From Candidatus Zhuqueibacterota bacterium (GTDB lineage: Bacteria; Zhuqueibacterota; Zhuqueibacteria; Residuimicrobiales; Krinioviventaceae): a DNA stretch of 64,000 bases. The number at the start of each line of letters is the position of its first letter. The stretch's first letter is position 1. This document shows, piece by piece, positions 42,683 to 52,231 of this stretch. The translations under genes were made by a program, and so were the position numbers. The notes beneath the pieces were generated by a model that saw only the letters and a list, made by a program, of their open reading frames with translations, made no database searches and was not told the DNA's origin. Location of the stretch: positions 62,001-126,000 of the forward strand of contig JAFGKD010000001.1 of the NCBI GenBank assembly GCA_016928775.1, read 5' to 3'.

Positions 42683-45600
42683 ATGAATCAAAAAAAATAT
42701 TTTACCTTATTGATCCTCACTTTGTTGCCTCTCCATCTCTTGTCGCAGCCGGCGGATAATCCAAAGACATTTTGTAATCCGCTAAATTTAAGCTACCGAT
42801 TTATGGTTGATGCCGTCGACGCCCGTGAGGCGGCTGATGCCGTCATTGTTTTGTTCCAGGATGATTACTATTTATTTGCTTCACGATCAGGTGGCTATTG
42901 GACGTCACCAGATCTTCGAAACTGGACGCTTATTGTACCGGAAGGAATTGATATCGAAACTTATGCGCCGGCGGTTGTGGCCATGCGGGATTCATTATTT
43001 TATCTTCCTTCCGCCAATGGTCAAATTTATAAAACCGGCGATCCAAAATCGGGGCTCTGGCAGAGAGGGCCAACCATGCAAAGCTATGGCGATCCGGATT
43101 TGTTCCTGGACGACGACGGTAGATTGTACATGTATTACGGACTTTCAAACACTACTCCGACCGCCGTCGTTGAACTTGATCCCTTTACTTTTCGCGAAAT
43201 AAGCAATCGCGTAACCATAGTGACAGCGCAGGCATCGATTCATGGTTGGGAACGACGCGGTGATGACAATCTATTAGACGAAAGCCCGTGGATTGAAGGA
43301 AGCTGGATGATCAAACATAATGGCACATATTACCTCACGTATGCCGGTCCGGGAACAGAATTTAAAACGTACGCCGATGGTGTTTACGTTTCAGATTCGC
43401 CATTGGGTCCGTTTGAGTACGCAGATTACAGTCCCTATGCGTTCAAATCAACGGGATTTATCTGCGGCGCTGGACATGGTAGCACGTTTCAGGACAAAAA
43501 TGGTCAGTATTGGCATATCGGTACCATGACGATATCAGTGAATCACATGTTTGAACGAAGACTTGGACTGTGGCCGGTTGATTTTGATGAGGATGGGCAC
43601 ATCCACTGCAATACGGTTCTGGGCGATCTGCCGCAATATTTACCAGGCGAAACAGAAAATATGATAGACAACAGTTTCGCTGGTTTGCTCTTGCTGTCGC
43701 ACAAGAAACATGTTTTGGCGTCGTCATCTCTTGAAGAGCATGCTGTTGAACTGGCTGTGGATGAAGAAAGTCGCACCTACTGGAGCGCCGCTTCCGGCGA
43801 CAAAGGCGAGTGGTTGATGCTGGACCTCGGGAAAGAGTGCAGCGTCGAGGCGATTCAGGTGAACTTTGCCGAGCATAACACCAATCCGGCTCTGGTGCGC
43901 GGACGCGATAATAAAATATATCAACAGTACGTCATTGAAACGTCGGTTGATGGAAAAACCTTTGACATGCTGGTGGATAAAAGCAATAATCTAAATGACG
44001 CTCCTCACGATTATATTGAGCTGGCGCAGGCAAAGGCAGCAAGATACGTAAAAATCACCAATAAATATACGCCCGGGAACGGCTTTTTTGCCCTGCGCGA
44101 TTTAAGGGTGTTCGGCAACTCAACTCAGGCGACGTTTACTCAAGTAACCGATTTTACCGTCGATCGCAGCGAAACGGATGGACGCGACGCCACCATCAGT
44201 TGGCCGCCGATTGATGGTGCCGATGGTTACATTGTTTATTATGGAATCGCCCCTGACAAATTGTACAACAACTATATGGTATATGATGCGGAAAACATTT
44301 CGATACACAGTTTGAACCACGGTGTCAAATACTATTTTAAAGTGGAGGCATTTGACAGCGGCGTGGAATACTACAAGCCTGTTGGTGAAATTCGTTCAAG
44401 TCAATCCGGTCACTGGAATGATCCTGATACGTGGGAACAATTTGATGGCGAAAGCTGGATTCATCCAGCGTCAGGCGCGCCGTCAATAAACGACGGCATG
44501 ATCACAATTTTGGGCGGCCATACGATAACCGTAGCCGTCTCAGATTCAGTTGATCAGCTCAAGATTTCAAACGAAGGAGAATTGATCGTAAACCACGACA
44601 TTGAATTTAAAATTAAGGATGGTATTGCCGCGGATATGCTGGTTGAGGGGACTGTTATCAATTATGGTTCAATCATTGGCGAGGAGAACGCTGAAATCAG
44701 CTTTTCAGGACACGGAAGATACGAACACAAACAAAACGGCGGTTCCATTCCAACTGCGATATGGCGTGCGAATTCAAGGTGCATTATTGATCATGTCACG
44801 GACACCGCTCCTGAAAACGGCAACCAGAATTTTTATAATGTCGTTTGGAATTGTCCGGGTCAGACAGGCAATAAAAGTTTGAAATGGAATGGAAATACGA
44901 TTGGCGGGACGATATACATCCCGAATACCGGCAATGGACGCTGGCAGATGTGCGCGCCCGCAACCGGTGAATCGGCGACCGTGACGATTCATGGCGACAT
45001 TGTCCAGGCTGGCGGAGAATTTTCTTCAAACGGTACAAGCAATAGCGAAACGTCAATTATCATCCGGCAAAAAGGCAATGTGAGAGTGAGTGGCGGCAAT
45101 TTTGCGATCAGCCGCGGTTCACAAAGCGATACCGGGACCACACTGTGGTATTTATTGGGTGATACAGTTTCCATTGCCAACGCAACGACGCAAAATTCAA
45201 ATAAAAAAGGTGCCAAATTTATCTTTGCAAAACAGGATAGCGTACAATCGTTGATTTTGCACAATGTGACGTATGGCGGCGGTGGTTTCCCGGTTGAGGT
45301 TGCAGACGGCGCGGTGTTGGATGTCGGAACGAGTGTTTTGGGAGGAAACGGTGATTTTATTCTGAAGCCGGGTGCGACATTGTACACTGGCGCTACAAAT
45401 GGAATCGATGCAGCAATCCAAAGTACCGGTGCCCAGATATTTGACGAACAGGCAAATTATGGCTTTAACGGCTCCGATCCGCAAGTGACTGGAAATCTGA
45501 TGCCGGCTATAGTCGCTAAATTGATCGTCGCTTCAAAAAGTAGCGTGACACTATCAAAGTCGGTGACGGTAAAAAATGCGGTGGAAATGGCTGATGGTGC

Positions 45601-46585
45601 GCTGGCCCTGGGCGATAACATGTTAACTTTTGGCCCGGATGCTTCCTTGATTTACGCTGGAACGTCCGCCCAAACAACAAGTGATGCGGAATTTCCGGAA
45701 ACAAACGGGCCGCAAAATCTGATTGTCACCAATACAAGAAGAGTCACGTTGCATGCTTCCAGGTCCGTTCGGAATCTTTTGGTTTCCTGTCGATTTGATG
45801 TTAATGATCACCTATTAACAGTCGATTCTGCGGTGAATTCAGACGAACGTGCTTTTGTGACCATGTCAGAAATCGGCGCACTGCGAATTCGAGACGTCGG
45901 TCAATCAGAATCGTTTTTCCCTGTTGGCACAACGACGTTCACGCCGGTCTGGGTGAAGAATAGCGGTCAAGTCGATGACATTCGTGTGAGTGTCGTTCGA
46001 GATACGAAAAAAGCAGACAATGGTGGGAGAGTTAACCTTCTTTGGCATGTTGCAGAAGATATTGACGGCGGCGGTGATTATACGCTCAAGTTTGGCTGGA
46101 TGAGCTCGTCTGAAGACGCAATATTTAGAGATAATAGAGGCCGCGATGCAAGAATTTTCTTTATGGCGGATACGACGGAACGCGGTTCAGGTGATTACCA
46201 CTATAATTTTTATGAACAGCCGTTTTGGGTGGCGAGAAGCGGATATCAAAAATTAGGCACATTTGCAGTGGGTAATTTTAGACAGGGAACCGGCGTTTTG
46301 CCGACAGGAGCAGAAAATCCGGTTGAATGTGCGCTACAACAAAATTACCCAAATCCGTTCAATCCTGTGACAAATATTGGATTTTCCGTCAACAAAGAAT
46401 CACAAGTCAAGTTGATCGTTTATGACCTGCTCGGACAAGAAGTTGAAAGACTGGTCGACAAGCGCTTGAAAACAGGCGTTTATTCAATTCCATGGGACGC
46501 TAAAAAGTATGCGTCTGGAACCTATCTCTACAAACTGACGGCAAAAGATTTTATGCAGACGAGAAAGATGACTTTTTTGAAATGA
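42683..46585 (+). CDS. Secreted multidomain GH43 glycosidase with CBM32, FnIII, G8-like and sorting domains
   Basis: A 1300-residue protein. The start at 42683 follows AAGGA and opens a signal peptide (LLILTLLPLHLLS). The order is: five-bladed GH43 propeller (about 20-330; GDPDLFLDDDGRLYMYYG, IEGSWMIKHNGTYYLTYAGPG with the general-acid Glu), F5/8-type CBM32 (~350-475), fibronectin III (~490-575), a G8-like segment beginning GHWNDPDTW, a long beta-helix-like region (~600-1190), and a Por-type sorting domain (NYPNPFNPVTNIGFSV). GH43 enzymes usually cut arabinans, xylans or galactans. A sugar transporter gene follows. Confidence 0.88.
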   Translation: MNQKKYFTLLILTLLPLHLLSQPADNPKTFCNPLNLSYRFMVDAVDAREAADAVIVLFQDDYYLFASRSGGYWTSPDLRNWTLIVPEGIDIETYAPAVVAMRDSLFYLPSANGQIYKTGDPKSGLWQRGPTMQSYGDPDLFLDDDGRLYMYYGLSNTTPTAVVELDPFTFREISNRVTIVTAQASIHGWERRGDDNLLDESPWIEGSWMIKHNGTYYLTYAGPGTEFKTYADGVYVSDSPLGPFEYADYSPYAFKSTGFICGAGHGSTFQDKNGQYWHIGTMTISVNHMFERRLGLWPVDFDEDGHIHCNTVLGDLPQYLPGETENMIDNSFAGLLLLSHKKHVLASSSLEEHAVELAVDEESRTYWSAASGDKGEWLMLDLGKECSVEAIQVNFAEHNTNPALVRGRDNKIYQQYVIETSVDGKTFDMLVDKSNNLNDAPHDYIELAQAKAARYVKITNKYTPGNGFFALRDLRVFGNSTQATFTQVTDFTVDRSETDGRDATISWPPIDGADGYIVYYGIAPDKLYNNYMVYDAENISIHSLNHGVKYYFKVEAFDSGVEYYKPVGEIRSSQSGHWNDPDTWEQFDGESWIHPASGAPSINDGMITILGGHTITVAVSDSVDQLKISNEGELIVNHDIEFKIKDGIAADMLVEGTVINYGSIIGEENAEISFSGHGRYEHKQNGGSIPTAIWRANSRCIIDHVTDTAPENGNQNFYNVVWNCPGQTGNKSLKWNGNTIGGTIYIPNTGNGRWQMCAPATGESATVTIHGDIVQAGGEFSSNGTSNSETSIIIRQKGNVRVSGGNFAISRGSQSDTGTTLWYLLGDTVSIANATTQNSNKKGAKFIFAKQDSVQSLILHNVTYGGGGFPVEVADGAVLDVGTSVLGGNGDFILKPGATLYTGATNGIDAAIQSTGAQIFDEQANYGFNGSDPQVTGNLMPAIVAKLIVASKSSVTLSKSVTVKNAVEMADGALALGDNMLTFGPDASLIYAGTSAQTTSDAEFPETNGPQNLIVTNTRRVTLHASRSVRNLLVSCRFDVNDHLLTVDSAVNSDERAFVTMSEIGALRIRDVGQSESFFPVGTTTFTPVWVKNSGQVDDIRVSVVRDTKKADNGGRVNLLWHVAEDIDGGGDYTLKFGWMSSSEDAIFRDNRGRDARIFFMADTTERGSGDYHYNFYEQPFWVARSGYQKLGTFAVGNFRQGTGVLPTGAENPVECALQQNYPNPFNPVTNIGFSVNKESQVKLIVYDLLGQEVERLVDKRLKTGVYSIPWDAKKYASGTYLYKLTAKDFMQTRKMTFLK

Positions 46586-46620
46586 GCTGTACAAGCCCTG
46601 CACGTCCTGACAAATTTGGG

Positions 46621-46649
46621 TTGGAAAAAAAGTCTATTATGCGTATCAT
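46621..46649 (+). promoter_or_regulatory. Promoter of the sugar transporter gene
   Basis: TTGGAA (46621-46626), 17 nt, TATCAT (46644-46649). It shares spacing and the CGTATCATTG core with the promoter of the GH43 gene. Confidence 0.5.
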
Positions 46650-46688
46650 TGGCAAATAATTTGGAATCCTTGCTGGAGCATATATCCT

Positions 46689-48035
46689 GTGAAACGCACC
46701 CTGATAACCTCCACCATCGTCGCCGCCCTGGGCGGTTTGCTATTTGGTTTTGATACAGCAGTGATTTCCGGTACCACCCAGTGGCTCGAAGAGGTATTTG
46801 ATCTCTCCAAGTTTTGGCTCGGATTCACCGTGGCCAGTGCCCTCATTGGCACAATTCTCGGCTCAATCCTTGTCGGGCGTCCCGCTGATCGCGTTGGTCG
46901 CCGAAATGTCCTTTTCGTTTTAGCGGTTTTTTATTTTGTCTCCGCCGTCGGCAGTGCGCTGGCATGGAGCTGGATCTCTTTTTTGGTTTTTCGCTTCCTG
47001 GGCGGTCTGGCCGTGGGCGGCGCCTCGGTCGTCTCGCCAATGTATATCGCAGAAATCTCGCCGGCCCGCTATCGCGGGCGGCTCGTTGCCGTGACACAGT
47101 TTAACATTGTTTTTGGTATATTATTGGCTTTTTTTTCAAATTACCTCATCACCCAGTTAAATCTGGGCACCATCGAATGGCGCTGGATGTTCGGTGTTGA
47201 AGCAGTTCCGGCAGCGGCCTTTTTTTTCCTTCTCTTTCTTAATCCTTACAGTCCGCGCTGGCTCGTCACACAGGCGCGCCTCGATGAAGCTCGGCGCGTG
47301 CTGGAAAAATGCGGTACAGATAGCGGCAGTATCGAGAGCGAGATCAGGGAGATTCAAGCTTCTCTCGACCTTGAACACCATTCTCTGCAGGAACCGTTTT
47401 ATACCAAAAAATATCGTAAACCTATTCTGCTCGCCGTAGCCATTGCCATGTTCAACCAGCTCTCCGGAATCAATGCGCTGATGTATTATGCGCCGCACAT
47501 TTTTAAGATGGCCGGCGCCGGCGCTGAATCGGCCATGCTGCAAACCGTGGCAGTTGGCGGCACCAATTTGATTTTTACTATGGCCGCTCTCGCCATCATT
47601 GATTTTTTTGGCCGCAAACGGCTGATGATTGTCGGATCAATTGGTTATATTCTCAGTCTCGGCTCCACGGCTTGGGCATTTTATTCGTTTGGCACGGAAT
47701 TTACCTCCGCCGGCAGTGCAGTTGTGCTGATCAGTTTGTTGGTGTTTATTGCATCGCACGCTTTTGGCCAAGGCGCGGTCATCTGGGTGTTTATCAGCGA
47801 GATTTTTCCCAATCGCGTGCGCGCGCGCGGTCAGGCGTTAGGCAGTTTTACCCATTGGCTTATGGCTGCGCTCATCTCCTGGACATTCCCGGTAATTGCC
47901 GACCTGTCGGGCGGCTATACATTCGCGTTTTATGGAATCTGCATGATCGGCCAGTTGCTATGGGTGGTGTTTGTGATGCCGGAGACCAAAGGTATATCAC
48001 TTGAAAAAATTCAGAAAAAACTGGGAATAGAGTAA
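46689..48035 (+). CDS. Sugar porter family MFS transporter
   Basis: A 448-residue, 12-segment transporter. Sugar-porter signatures are present: GFDTAVISGTTQW in segment 1, GRPADRVGRRNVL, YIAEISPARYRGRLVAVTQ, NPYSPRWLV (PESPR position) and VFISEIFPNRVRARGQALG; the end is VFVMPETKGISLEKI (PETKG). The start is GTG at 46689. It likely imports the monosaccharide released by the GH43 enzyme by proton symport; the sugar is unknown. Confidence 0.92.
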   Translation: MKRTLITSTIVAALGGLLFGFDTAVISGTTQWLEEVFDLSKFWLGFTVASALIGTILGSILVGRPADRVGRRNVLFVLAVFYFVSAVGSALAWSWISFLVFRFLGGLAVGGASVVSPMYIAEISPARYRGRLVAVTQFNIVFGILLAFFSNYLITQLNLGTIEWRWMFGVEAVPAAAFFFLLFLNPYSPRWLVTQARLDEARRVLEKCGTDSGSIESEIREIQASLDLEHHSLQEPFYTKKYRKPILLAVAIAMFNQLSGINALMYYAPHIFKMAGAGAESAMLQTVAVGGTNLIFTMAALAIIDFFGRKRLMIVGSIGYILSLGSTAWAFYSFGTEFTSAGSAVVLISLLVFIASHAFGQGAVIWVFISEIFPNRVRARGQALGSFTHWLMAALISWTFPVIADLSGGYTFAFYGICMIGQLLWVVFVMPETKGISLEKIQKKLGIE

Positions 48036-48424
48036 AGGATATTATTGTGTTGGGAAAGTTCATTCTACTCAATATACAATATTGAAGGTTCAGGCATCTG
48101 TCTTTGTCAACTGAGGGCTGGAGACTATACTCATATTATGAAAATGACGCTCATTCGGTAAAGAACGCTTATTTCATCATGAATTGCGCTTGAAAATTCG
48201 GTCATAGACGAGAGGTGAGCTATGAGTACCGATTTTCGTCAAACAAAAGAATACCAGGCAATTATCAGGGGATCAGGGGCAAAAGATGAGCGCTAAAACG
48301 AGGAAGAGGACCTAAGTGACTTTGGCTGATTCAAAGCTGGATTTGATGGAAAAGCCACAACGTTTCTTGGCTCCTATGATAAGTAGAGAATCATATTATA
48401 ATTTACAAGGTGGAGGGAGCATTA
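48036..48424. other. Non-coding interval after the sugar transporter
   Basis: About 390 nt. A 24-codon frame at 48222-48296 (MSTDFRQTKEYQ...) has GAGGTGA just upstream, but nothing else supports it. No repeat or clear terminator was seen. Confidence 0.4.
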
Positions 48425-48997
48425 ATGACAGGACTTCGAAAAAGTAATATTCTTTTGGTTGCGTTGTTGTTGGTCGTTCAGTACTTTTATTGCGCTCCGC
48501 CACCCCTTCTTACTCCCCCCAAAAAAATACCGCTCACCAGAGCTTTAATTGATAATTACAAAATATCGGATACGCATCTCACGCAGCTAAATTATTATTT
48601 GTCGTACAATCTTTTATTGAAAAAGGGTATTTCAAATTCATCGTATACAATATCCGATGATGGCGTACTCAACCTTGATGATGCGCGACAGGATACCGTG
48701 GTTATTATTAAAAGTAATTGGCAAGGCCGGGCATGCAGTGCGGAAAAAGTCAAACAATTATCATGGAAGATTTGGAAGGATAAAAAAATTTACAGTATGT
48801 GCCTTAATTTCTTAAGCCAAAATGACAGCCTCGTTTTTATTGAAAATGAATCGGGTTATTTTGTACTTGAACGAGACGACAAGGGAAGAATCAAATTTGA
48901 TAACCAAATTTACTCTTGCATCGATGGCTGTAATAATATTTTGATGGTGGATGCACGAGAAATTGACTACTATCGAGGTACTTCAAATATCCGGTGA
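48425..48997 (+). CDS. Hypothetical lipoprotein
   Basis: A 190-residue protein. The ATG at 48425 follows GGAGGG; an in-frame GTG at 48410 overlaps that site. The signal ends at the lipobox-like FYCAPPP. The mature part is of mixed character with several cysteines (RACSAEK, SMCLN, YSCIDGCNN). No known family was recognised. It is isolated, with non-coding sequence upstream. Confidence 0.6.
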   Translation: MTGLRKSNILLVALLLVVQYFYCAPPPLLTPPKKIPLTRALIDNYKISDTHLTQLNYYLSYNLLLKKGISNSSYTISDDGVLNLDDARQDTVVIIKSNWQGRACSAEKVKQLSWKIWKDKKIYSMCLNFLSQNDSLVFIENESGYFVLERDDKGRIKFDNQIYSCIDGCNNILMVDAREIDYYRGTSNIR

Positions 48998-49050
48998 TAC
49001 GAGTAAAACGATTTGAATTTTCGGTCACGGTTTTATATGCTTGTTGGCGA

Positions 49051-49263
49051 TTATCGAGTTATTTTGCTTTTCTCTTCAATCGACAATATTTTTCCATCCA
49101 GATTGACGACAGCGACAAATCCAAGCTGATTCCACAGTTCGAGCGTTTCCAGGTTTTGGTTCTTTGTTCCCTGATAGGTCCAACCGCAACGCTCCATCTC
49201 GTCCCATGAGTAGGTTTCGCTCTCCATAATACCGAGTATGGGTTCGGGGAAAATAACGTCCAT
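49051..49263 (-). CDS. Small hypothetical protein
   Basis: A 70-residue soluble protein. AAGGAG sits 5 nt before the ATG, a stronger site than most in the window, so it is likely translated. It contains ESETYSWDEMERCGWTYQGT and LWNQLGFVAVVNLDGKI. No family is recognised. It starts 76 nt after the end of the outer-membrane cytochrome-porin gene on the same strand. Confidence 0.6.
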   Translation of the reverse strand: MDVIFPEPILGIMESETYSWDEMERCGWTYQGTKNQNLETLELWNQLGFVAVVNLDGKILSIEEKSKITR

Positions 49264-49339
49264 GGCTACTCCTTTGCTGCTTTTGTTTCTCCCGCTACCC
49301 TCAATTAGACGCAGAAACTGTGATTTGGTTCAAAAAAAT

Positions 49340-50554
49340 TTAATACGCCGTCACAAATCCCAATGCAATTCGATTGATCTCCTGATCAATTTCGCGCGTA
49401 TATTCGGCAATCAAGCGGAGATTCCGCGATAGCAAATAAGTGCCGCTCAACGTTGCGCTATGGTATGCCAGCGGGCTGACACCATAATCTTCAAGCCGTT
49501 CGACATCATCCAAATCGGATGATATTTTGTTGTACAACGCTGTTAAATACCACCGTGAACGATCCAGCCTGGGCGCGTAAATCAGTTCTGCGATGATACC
49601 GGTGGTTGCAATATCCATATTGACGTTATTGAACAACGGATTGGAATCCTGGCGCACAAGATACTGCGCCGTCAATTCCAGGGGGCCCAGTCCGATATTG
49701 ATATCAGGTCCCCAGTAGGTGATGTTATTGGTATATTGATAATCCCATGTCGAGCTGATATCCTCGCCGCTGTAATAATACAGGCCAATACTGGCAAAAT
49801 TGCCAATACCCTGGTTGAGGCGTAGTCCATAATTCTTGAATTTATCCGCGTCAAATTTCCGATTTTCGCCGGCTTCATGAATGCCATTGCCATTGACAAT
49901 CTGGGCAATGATATCCGTGCCGCTTTGCTCAATGCCATAGACGAGCATAACACCTCGATCATACGCCAGGTTTGCCTGCGAGCTGCCGACATGCGCCTTG
50001 TAGATCTGATAATCCTCATAGGTCAAGCGCAACTCGCGCTTCATCAACGGATCAGAGGTCTGAAACTGGCCGACCATGATATCCAGATTGGTTTTAAAGA
50101 CATTGTCAAAATGAACATAGGCATCTTCAACACCTGCGACTTCACCGCGCTCGGACATGTAAAAATAAAAATAATAGCCAATATTTTTGTATAATGTGCC
50201 ACCGGATAACAGCTTGAGTCCGTAGGGTGACTGCAGATCACTTTGCACATCATTGTCGGATTCATAGACGCCATAAGCATCAAAACGAGCAGCGACGGGA
50301 AATTCTTTGTTCATCCATAGCAAGTCATCGCCGGCTGTCACATAATCACGTTCTTTTTCGTTTTCCTGTAATATAAATCCCGAGCCGGCGAAATCATCAC
50401 CATAAGGTTTTAACTTGGGAAAGGGGGCGTGGCAGGTATTGCAGGAAATTTTATAACGGCGCGCAAAGGCCGGGATGGCATCGGCGTCATCGATGATAAA
50501 GAGTGTGAAGAGCAGGAGTGCAATCAGAAAAATAATCGGTAGTCGAGTGTTCAT
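49340..50554 (-). CDS. Outer-membrane beta-barrel protein with an N-terminal heme c site
   Basis: A 404-residue protein with a signal peptide (IFLIALLLFTLFI...ADA) and one heme-binding motif CNTCH at residues 38-42, directly after cleavage. The remainder is a series of amphipathic strands with aromatic girdles (NIGYYFYFYMSER, ASIGLYYYSG, RWYLTALYNKIS) ending in Tyr, typical of a porin-like barrel. A heme at the mouth of a barrel suggests electron passage across the outer membrane. It lies 93 nt downstream of a pentaheme cytochrome gene and probably acts with it. Confidence 0.82.
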   Translation of the reverse strand: MNTRLPIIFLIALLLFTLFIIDDADAIPAFARRYKISCNTCHAPFPKLKPYGDDFAGSGFILQENEKERDYVTAGDDLLWMNKEFPVAARFDAYGVYESDNDVQSDLQSPYGLKLLSGGTLYKNIGYYFYFYMSERGEVAGVEDAYVHFDNVFKTNLDIMVGQFQTSDPLMKRELRLTYEDYQIYKAHVGSSQANLAYDRGVMLVYGIEQSGTDIIAQIVNGNGIHEAGENRKFDADKFKNYGLRLNQGIGNFASIGLYYYSGEDISSTWDYQYTNNITYWGPDINIGLGPLELTAQYLVRQDSNPLFNNVNMDIATTGIIAELIYAPRLDRSRWYLTALYNKISSDLDDVERLEDYGVSPLAYHSATLSGTYLLSRNLRLIAEYTREIDQEINRIALGFVTAY

Positions 50555-50647
50555 TGTGGTCTCCTAATCGTGTATTGTCAACTAAAAGAGAATTCTGGAT
50601 GATACGCTTTGGTATCGTTAGGCCTTGTCATTCAGGTACGAAAGATT

Positions 50648-51991
50648 TCATTCGTAAACCTCAATCCAGGTTTCCGCGGTATTCACAACCATAATTTCGC
50701 TTTCATCTGCCGGCACGCCCAAAAAATCGGCCACCGGCTTGACCAGCTTTTGATAGTTTAATACCGCTTTAAAGGTCACTTTGCCCGGCGGAATATCATC
50801 GGGCAATTCCCATGTACAGGTTTCGATTTTGGTCTCGCGCGGCCCAATACGATAATCGACGCCCAGCCTGGCGGTGTTCCACTGCATAATGGTCATGAAA
50901 CCATCGGGATCGAGATAGGGCATACGAAAAATACGATCGCCGACCGGCACGCCATCCCGTGCTACGCCCTTGAAATTGGCGATGCCTTTAGGCAGGCCCA
51001 TGTCACGATAGGCTAATTCATCCGAAGCAATCGTATATTCTTCTCCATCAAATCCTTTCGGATCCACGGGCAAATGGTACTCGTTACCCTCCTGGTCAAC
51101 TGCCGTCACATGCAACCAGAGAATACGATCTTCCACCGAGCCCGTCGGGATTTTGTGGCCAGCTTTGCCGTTGAAGAGTTGAAGCTTGAGCTCAACGGTG
51201 CCATCATATTCGACTTCTCTTTCTGTCGGGTGCATCCTTATCTCGATAGATCCCCCGACTTTGCCCGGGTCGTGCGCACCGTGGAACAAGTGTTGCGCCA
51301 CCATATCTTCTTGTGCCATCTTGGCATTTTGTCCCCAGGCCTTTGGCATGTGACATTGATGACAGGGTACGCCCTCTTTTGAATAGGGACCTTCCAGCCA
51401 TTCGATTTGGGTAGATTTTACCCATACGCCAAACGGGTTTTTTTCGTTGTGACAATTGGCACAAAACTCGGCCTGTCCATAGATGTCCAGTTTTTGGGTC
51501 ACATGATGCGGCGACTCCAGACCCTCTTTTGTGCCATATTTGATGCGTCCCGGGGTTGAAACATAGCTGAAATTATATGGATAGCGATCATCCGACTTGA
51601 TGGCCGAGATAGTATGACAAAGATCGCAGCTCACACCCTCGTTGGCGCGCGATCCCTCGGATGGACGCGGTGGCGTCACATCACCGGCAAGATAGGCTAA
51701 TGGCGCGTGACAGCCGTTGCACCCATCAACCGGGCCTTTTAAATCCGGGACTTTTTCAGCGTGCGGTACGGCAAGATCAAAATATTCAATTTCATCCCAA
51801 TGATGCGTGTAGGATTGCGACATCATGGCCTGGCGCCACTGCATGTAAATATCCACATGACAACTGTAGCAGGCTTCGGGCTTTTCAAAATCATCGTAAG
51901 ATTGTGAGCCCAGGGCTTTTTCACCCGATAATAATTCCTGGGCATTGACGCGAACAACGACAACAAGACACGCAAGAAATATCCATTTCAT
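50648..51991 (-). CDS. Periplasmic or surface pentaheme cytochrome c
   Basis: A 447-residue protein with a signal peptide and five CxxCH motifs, at Cys41, 91, 122, 177 and 210 (CYSCH, CNGCH, CDLCH, CANCH, CHQCH). The layout resembles the cytochrome c554-type multiheme fold. The C-terminal half (about 235-447) is heme-free and beta-rich (VELKLQLFNGKAGHKIPTG), so it may bind a partner or substrate. GHKIPTG is often seen in multiheme cytochromes of this kind. First gene of the unit with the heme-bearing barrel. Confidence 0.88.
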   Translation of the reverse strand: MKWIFLACLVVVVRVNAQELLSGEKALGSQSYDDFEKPEACYSCHVDIYMQWRQAMMSQSYTHHWDEIEYFDLAVPHAEKVPDLKGPVDGCNGCHAPLAYLAGDVTPPRPSEGSRANEGVSCDLCHTISAIKSDDRYPYNFSYVSTPGRIKYGTKEGLESPHHVTQKLDIYGQAEFCANCHNEKNPFGVWVKSTQIEWLEGPYSKEGVPCHQCHMPKAWGQNAKMAQEDMVAQHLFHGAHDPGKVGGSIEIRMHPTEREVEYDGTVELKLQLFNGKAGHKIPTGSVEDRILWLHVTAVDQEGNEYHLPVDPKGFDGEEYTIASDELAYRDMGLPKGIANFKGVARDGVPVGDRIFRMPYLDPDGFMTIMQWNTARLGVDYRIGPRETKIETCTWELPDDIPPGKVTFKAVLNYQKLVKPVADFLGVPADESEIMVVNTAETWIEVYE

Positions 51992-52081
51992 TTATCACCT
52001 CTATTGATAAAGAACAGGCGGCAGGTACGCTTTAAATATAAAGATTTTTTCGTGAGGGGCAAGTAAAAAAATAGGCTGAAT

Positions 52082-52176
52082 GTAAAACCTCAAGTTCAAA
52101 GTCTCAGCACCGGCTGCCAAAAACATCAAAGCTCCTAAAGTTTTCGCATCCCGTCCAGACCTTTGTGAGGTTTTGC
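52082..52176. repeat. Degenerate copy of the MITE-like repeat
   Basis: GTAAAACCTCAAG (52082-52094) and TGTGAGGTTTTGC (52164-52176) are imperfect inverted ends like those of the 8.1-kb MITE. An internal segment AAAGTTTTCGCATCC corresponds to AAAGTTCTCGCATCC in that element. No target duplication remains, so it is an older copy. Its right end abuts the probable promoter of the next operon. Confidence 0.6.
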
Positions 52177-52204
52177 TTGTGAAATTTGATTATTTCGTTA
52201 TATT
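52177..52204 (+). promoter_or_regulatory. Candidate promoter of the CPBP/ATP-grasp/ATE-like operon
   Basis: TTGTGA (52177-52182), 16 nt, TATATT (52199-52204). It begins directly after the repeat end and puts transcription start near 52211, which supports the ATG at 52232. Confidence 0.4.
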
Positions 52205-52231
52205 AGCATGCCTGTGTCATCCGAGGGTAAA

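Noticed and set aside
48222-48296. 24-codon frame with GAGGTGA upstream
   Set aside because: No codon pattern of a leader peptide, no following terminator and no other support.
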